Assembly (NCBI RefSeq): GCF_900102215.1
Contig: NZ_FNBG01000042.1
Span: 1 to 34,798 of the forward strand
From: Fontibacillus panacisegetis
Lineage (GTDB): Bacteria; Bacillota; Bacilli; Paenibacillales; Paenibacillaceae
Reading direction: 5' to 3'
Length of the DNA stretch: 34,798 bases
A model generated the notes under the pieces. That model was not told where the DNA came from and ran no database searches. It was given only the letters and a program-made list of their open reading frames with translations. Numbering within the stretch: position 1 is the first letter of the stretch; each line of letters begins with the position of its first letter. Below are positions 31,571 to 34,798 of the stretch, one piece after another. The position numbers and the translations under genes were made by a program.

Positions 31571-32361
31571 GCAGAAAACAAAAGTCCGGATTTACTAATC
31601 ATGTTCTGCTGCAATTTGGTATCCCACTCCTATCGTTCATTCTACTCATCGGTTTATGGCAGGCCAAGCTGTTCCATACGATATTTAATATCAAAATCCA
31701 TCAGCTGCCTCTACCGTTATCCATATGGCAGGCTTTGATCGATAACTGGGACACGCTGCTGTTCTATACCAAATATACAGTGAGCGAAGCCATTCTTGGT
31801 ATATTGATCGGTTCACTTATCGGGTTCTTGTTTGCAACCCTTGCTGTCATTTGGCCAAAATGGGGTGTTGGCGGTCTCATTCTAGTCGCCGCTCTAAATG
31901 CAGTGCCGATTATCGCACTAGCTCCCATTATGAATCTATGGTTCGGTGATGGATTAGGTTCCAGAGTTTCTATTGTTACCATTACAACCATTGCAGCTAT
32001 GGCCTTGAATGCCCATAAAGGATTACGAAATGTTGATCCCCTTGCACTGGACCTCATGCACTCTTACGCGTCCAGCAGCTATGTGATTTTTTGGCGGCTT
32101 AGATTACCTAACTGTCTGCCGCATCTGTTCACAGCGCTAAAAATCAACACCACCGCCGGAATGATCGGAGCGATCGTCAGCGAATTTTTCTTTTCCTCCA
32201 AAGGACTCGGATATATGTTATCCAACTCCCTTAAGATCGCTCAAATGTCGGTCGGATGGGCATGTATCGTCCTGTCCGCTATAGTAGGAGTTCTACTCTA
32301 TTTCATAGTTCAGCTGTTGGAGAGCCTCTGTATCCGGTGGCATGTATCTCAAAGAACTTAG
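31567..32361 (+). CDS. ABC transporter permease 2 (SsuC/ThiX type)
   Basis: A 264-residue membrane protein similar in plan to the preceding permease. Its coupling loop is LDLMHSYASSSYVIFWRLRL, then PNCLPHLFTALKINTTAG. The frame opens earlier at 31519, but the ATG at 31567 (MSRKQKSG) follows GGAGACG and overlaps the previous stop by 4 bases. The two coupling loops share LMHSYA-x-SY, pointing to an old duplication. It lies 43 bases before the lipoprotein gene. Confidence 0.92.
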   Translation: MSRKQKSGFTNHVLLQFGIPLLSFILLIGLWQAKLFHTIFNIKIHQLPLPLSIWQALIDNWDTLLFYTKYTVSEAILGILIGSLIGFLFATLAVIWPKWGVGGLILVAALNAVPIIALAPIMNLWFGDGLGSRVSIVTITTIAAMALNAHKGLRNVDPLALDLMHSYASSSYVIFWRLRLPNCLPHLFTALKINTTAGMIGAIVSEFFFSSKGLGYMLSNSLKIAQMSVGWACIVLSAIVGVLLYFIVQLLESLCIRWHVSQRT

Positions 32362-32404
32362 AAATAAAATTTCATCATATTTTGCAAAAGGAGAGAGTAC
32401 GTCA

Positions 32405-33496
32405 ATGATTAAGATTCCATCTCGTAAGTTCAAACGCATCAGCACATTAGGTTTGTCTGCAATTCTTGTATTTATGTTGGTCCTGTCCGGTTGCGGAAAC
32501 AACAAAGAGGTTGCTTCATCCGCAAACACAGCTAATGAAGGAAATGCAGCTGCAGCTGATCAACCAGTTAAAATTCGTCTTCAACTTAAATGGGTGCCTC
32601 AAACTCAATTCGCCGGATATTATGTGGCTCTCGATAAAGGGTATTACAAAGAGGAAGGGCTCGATGTTGAAATTCTTCCCGGTGGACCTGACATTGTTCC
32701 TGAACAGCAGGTGGCCAACGGTGCAGCAGAAATCGGCAACTCCTGGGTAGCCAGTCTGCTATCGCACCAGGAGCAAGGCTTCCCTATTATCGAAATTGCA
32801 CAAATCTCTCAAAAGAGCGGCATGTTGCTCGTCTCCAAAAAATCCGCCGGTATCAACAGCCCCGCTGATCTGAAAGGTAAAAAGGTTGGCAGCTGGATGG
32901 GTGGATTGGAGTTCGAAATTTTAGCTCTATTTAAAAAGTACAATCTTGAAGCTCCTAAAGATGTAGAACTGGCTAAACAAGGCTTCACAATGGATCAATT
33001 GTTGAACGATCAACTGGACGCAGCTTCCGCGCTTACACACAATGAATTCCCGATCCTGCTTGAGCAAGGACTTAAGGAATCGGACCTCAACGTCATCGAT
33101 ATGAATGAAGAAGGTGTAGCGATGCTGCAGGATAATTTGTTCGCGAACACCGAATGGTTGGAGAAGAACAAAGATGCAGCAGCTAAATTCCTGAGAGCTT
33201 CCTTTAAAGGATGGCAGGACACCATCAACAATCCTGAAGAAGCGGTTGATATTGTGATGAAAAGTGCTGACAAAGACAGCACAACACGCGAACATCAATT
33301 GAGTATGGCTATTGCTATCGGCAAGCTGGTTCTTCCTGAAGGAGCCGACCCATCCCAAATCGGTCAAATCAACAAGGAATCGTTCCAGCAAACTGCGGAT
33401 ATCGCCTATGAATTTGGAGTTGTGAAAAATAAAGTCGATCTGTCCAAAGCCTATACCGATGAAATCTTCAACTTAGCTACGGGTAAAGCACAGTAG
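32405..33496 (+). CDS. THI5/NMT1-like substrate-binding lipoprotein
   Basis: A 363-residue solute-binding lipoprotein. The signal peptide is RISTLGLSAILVFMLVLSGC with lipobox LSGC. The mature domain begins with KIRLQLKWVPQTQFAGYYVA and LDKGYYKEEGLDVEILPGG, which is the THI5/NMT1 signature seen in ThiY (formylaminopyrimidine/HMP) and RibY (riboflavin) proteins. ANGAAEIGNSWVASLLS and ADLKGKKVGSW are further typical elements. The ATG at 32405 follows AAAAGGAGAGAG, better than the open ATG at 32342. No TPP or FMN riboswitch precedes the operon. The ligand is probably an aromatic heterocycle, but this is inferred from the family. Confidence 0.9.
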   Translation: MIKIPSRKFKRISTLGLSAILVFMLVLSGCGNNKEVASSANTANEGNAAAADQPVKIRLQLKWVPQTQFAGYYVALDKGYYKEEGLDVEILPGGPDIVPEQQVANGAAEIGNSWVASLLSHQEQGFPIIEIAQISQKSGMLLVSKKSAGINSPADLKGKKVGSWMGGLEFEILALFKKYNLEAPKDVELAKQGFTMDQLLNDQLDAASALTHNEFPILLEQGLKESDLNVIDMNEEGVAMLQDNLFANTEWLEKNKDAAAKFLRASFKGWQDTINNPEEAVDIVMKSADKDSTTREHQLSMAIAIGKLVLPEGADPSQIGQINKESFQQTADIAYEFGVVKNKVDLSKAYTDEIFNLATGKAQ

Positions 33497-33530
33497 TTAA
33501 AGAACCGATTCTATTACGAGGTGATACACA

Positions 33531-33998
33531 ATGAAAAAGAAAATTCTCGTTAGCGCCTGTCTGCTGGGTCATAAGGTTCGTTATGATAATGGGGACGTTC
33601 CCTGCCTAGATCCTCGTTTTCTCAAATGGTATGAGGAAGGACGACTCGTTCATATTTGCCCTGAAGTAGTAGGTGGCTTGCCAACACCAAGACCCGACGC
33701 TCAAAGGCAAGGAAATCGCGTCGTCACAGGCAACGGAAATGATGTGACTGAAGAATTTGAGATCGGTGCACAAGCTACACTTTCACTCGCTCAAACTCAT
33801 GACGTAGCACTCGCCATTCTTAAGCAGGACAGCCCTTCATGCGGCAGCTTGTTCATCTACGATGGCACATTTACCGACAACAAGGCTCCGGGTGAAGGCC
33901 GCACTACAGAACTGCTTCGCGAGCATGGATTCGAAGTGTACGGTGAGGACCAACTTGATGAAGTAGAGCAGAGAATAGCGGCTATTGACGTTCAATAG
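33531..33998 (+). CDS. DUF523 family protein, TudS-like desulfidase candidate
   Basis: A 155-residue protein with the DUF523 marks SACLLG (Cys10), CPEVVGGLPTPRPDAQ (Cys43 and the following Glu) and DSPSCGS (Cys104). The three cysteines fit the [4Fe-4S] ligands described for TudS, a 2-thiouracil desulfidase of this family that removes sulfur from thiopyrimidines. GAGGTGA precedes the ATG. It lies 34 bases after the lipoprotein gene with no terminator between, so it belongs to the same transcript. Substrate and activity are inferred. It is also known as an orphan family in many bacteria, so the operon link needs checking. Confidence 0.85.
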   Translation: MKKKILVSACLLGHKVRYDNGDVPCLDPRFLKWYEEGRLVHICPEVVGGLPTPRPDAQRQGNRVVTGNGNDVTEEFEIGAQATLSLAQTHDVALAILKQDSPSCGSLFIYDGTFTDNKAPGEGRTTELLREHGFEVYGEDQLDEVEQRIAAIDVQ

Positions 33999-34011
33999 CG
34001 AGAATTACAAG

Positions 34012-34125
34012 AAAAGACCTAGGGCACTGTGAAGTGCACCCCTTAGAATAGACATTGGAAAAACCCCTCCGGGTAAACCGATGAACTCTAGGGGGTGCAC
34101 TTCACTCATCTGCCTTAGGTCTTTT
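34012..34125 (+). terminator. Operon terminator with a small element in its loop
   Basis: AAAAGACCTAGGGCA (34012-34026) and TGCCTTAGGTCTTTT (34111-34125) pair at 14 of 15 positions and end in TTTT, which is a terminator stem for the DUF523 gene. The 84-base loop between the arms is nearly filled by a separate inverted-repeat element at 34030-34104. Confidence 0.7.
34030..34104. mobile_element. 75-bp mini inverted-repeat element inside the terminator loop
   Basis: Ends TGAAGTGCACCCCTTAGA (34030-34047) and TCTAGGGGGTGCACTTCA (34087-34104) match as inverted repeats at 17 of 18 positions. The 39-base middle has a short CCCCTCCGGG hairpin. Flanking triplets CTG and CTC do not form an exact target duplication. 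The ends recall some IS3-group termini, which I could not confirm. Confidence 0.6.
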
Positions 34126-34161
34126 GGGGCTGGGAGCTCCATTTGCTTATTGTGCACAATT

Positions 34162-34339
34162 GATGCAAATGTGCAGCTTTTGAGCACTGGACAGGAGGTT
34201 GACGCGAAATTGATGCAAAAATGCAGGCTTTAGGGCTCACATCTCAGGTTTGGAACCACTTTCGGCTGAATTGATGTACTTTTGCAGCAATTTTGGACAC
34301 ATTAGCCATCGCACGGGAAAAAACCTGCGCTTTCGCAGG
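34162..34339. repeat. Palindrome array, locus B (four cores)
   Basis: Cores start at 34162 (GATGCA-AATG-TGCAGC), 34212 (GATGCA-AAAA-TGCAGG), 34273 (GATGTA-CTTT-TGCAGC) and 34324 (CCTGCG-CTTT-CGCAGG). Start-to-start distances are 50, 61 and 51 bp, equal to locus A. AATT precedes the first three cores. In core 4 both inner arms are changed together from TGCA to TGCG/CGCA, keeping the pairing. The rest of 34126-34390 shows no gene. Confidence 0.8.
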
Positions 34340-34390
34340 CTTTTTGAACTTTTCCATATTGAAGGTGATCTACTCCTGCTCATCATGCAG

Positions 34391-34461
34391 AATTAATGCA
34401 AATGTGCAGCTTTTGAGCACTAGACAGGACGTTGACGCGAAATTGATGCAAAAGTCAGGCT
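34391..34461. repeat. Truncated palindrome array, cores 1 and 2 only
   Basis: This is a direct repeat of 34158-34229, sharing CTTTTGAGCACT, GACAGGA and GTTGACGCGAAATTGATGCA. Cores start at 34395 and 34445, again 50 bp apart. The second core is imperfect (TCAGG in place of TGCAGG) where the IS1182-type element begins. Confidence 0.75.
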
Positions 34462-34798
34462 GTTGAGATACCCCTACTTTTAAACTTAGTATCGAAAGAA
34501 AAATGAAAATGAAGATGTAAAATACTATACGAAATCTTGTGCATATTCGAGATAGTCCTTCTGGAAAGGTGGAGGGCTATCTTCTTAATGTTCTGTGCAG
34601 TTGCGGTTAGCAACGCTTGAATCTGTACATTTTCTCTGCCCCGAAACCGGCAATAGCGAAGCCCGTGGAGCACTTTGGCATCCGCGAAGCTTCGCTCTAT
34701 AGTTTGGCATCGTATGGCGTAAGCGGCTTTTCCTGCATCACTTTGCCGGTATTTTGCTACTTTTTCCTTGTCGCTCTCCCAAATGTGGCGTTGTACGG
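34455..34798 (-). CDS. IS1182-type transposase, C-terminal part (runs off the window)
   Basis: The minus-strand frame entering from beyond 34798 reads VQRHIWESDKEKVAKYRQSD, then TIERSFADAKVLHGLRYCRF and QNIKKIALHLSRR. This is the C-terminal part of the DDE transposase of the IS1182 group, with the catalytic Glu in the conserved IERSFADAK segment. The usual end of the family is close to LSRR. Here about 33 further codons continue to a TGA at 34455-34457, at or just past the IS end. A hairpin (GATAG near 34550, CTATC near 34580) lies within this tail. The 5' part is outside the window, so completeness cannot be judged. Confidence 0.88.
   Translation of the reverse strand, partial: VQRHIWESDKEKVAKYRQSDAGKAAYAIRCQTIERSFADAKVLHGLRYCRFRGRENVQIQALLTATAQNIKKIALHLSRRTISNMHKISYSILHLHFHFSFDTKFKSRGISTA
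34456..34798 (-). mobile_element. IS1182-type insertion sequence, one end in window
   Basis: The transposase frame defines the element. Its outer end is probably CAGGCTGTTGAGATACC (34456-34472), which resembles GAGGCTGTCCCAAAAG at the MITE ends in its first eight bases. The boundary is inferred from where similarity to the repeat at 34158-34229 stops. Confidence 0.65.

Noticed and set aside
34551..34582. Rho-independent terminator after the transposase
   Set aside because: The GATAG/CTATC hairpin lies inside the extended transposase frame, has one mismatch and no T run on the minus strand, so it is not called as a terminator.

Overview
The window looks like chromosome of a low-GC, endospore-forming Gram-positive bacterium, most likely Paenibacillus or a close relative. 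The support is a GerK-type spore germinant receptor operon in the order A-C-B, Fur/PerR-type and Fnr/Rex-type operators, strong GGAGG ribosome binding sites, a GlnRS gene, and Bacillus-like families (YhfW, PadR-HAAS-DUF4097). I could run no database search, so the genus is an inference.

Layout. 1-290 is the right part of a noncoding repeat element. 320-6200 (minus) holds glutaminyl-tRNA synthetase, a GNAT acetyltransferase, an MFS exporter and a bis-MGD molybdenum oxidoreductase. 6201-6811 is intergenic with a palindrome array. 6812-9224 (minus) holds a formate/nitrite-family channel and a water-forming NADH oxidase, both preceded by Fnr/Rex-like palindromes. 9520-10666 is a Fur-boxed siderophore ABC ATPase followed by the last 44 codons of a lost permease. 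10767-14824 (minus) holds a VanY-like lipoprotein, a DEAD-box helicase with a Gly/Arg-rich tail, a ThuA-like protein and a HemD-like protein. 15430-16631 pairs a response regulator with a degenerate receiver and a Fur/PerR-type repressor. 17074-21118 is gerKA-gerKC-gerKB. 21277-22848 is a YhfW-type FAD/Rieske oxidoreductase. 23015-24886 is PadR, a HAAS/DUF1700 membrane protein and a DUF4097 beta-repeat protein. 24906-25255 is a second copy of the noncoding repeat. 25373-28061 is a four-gene lipid-linked sugar transfer operon. 28229-33998 is a LysR regulator divergent from an operon of an AhpD-like protein, an ATPase, two permeases, a THI5/NMT1-like lipoprotein and a DUF523 (TudS-like) protein. 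34012-34798 has a terminator invaded by a tiny inverted-repeat element, more palindrome arrays, and the 3' end of an IS1182-type transposase.

How genes work together. The NADH oxidase and FNT channel look like one redox or anaerobic regulon. The orphan ABC ATPase may energise siderophore permeases encoded elsewhere. The glycosyltransferase operon has all parts of a charge-flip-transfer system for decorating a surface polymer. The LysR-linked operon may import a heterocycle and, through the DUF523 protein, remove sulfur from a thiopyrimidine-like compound.

The most unusual signal is a dispersed family of palindromic cores (TGCA-N4-TGCA, often CCTGCA-N4-TGCAGG). They recur at five places with the same core-to-core spacing of about 50, 61-62 and 51 bp. 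Spacer sequences have diverged but spacing has not, and one core changed both arms in a compensating way. Two copies ride in an IS1182-like MITE and a further copy is cut by an IS1182-type element.
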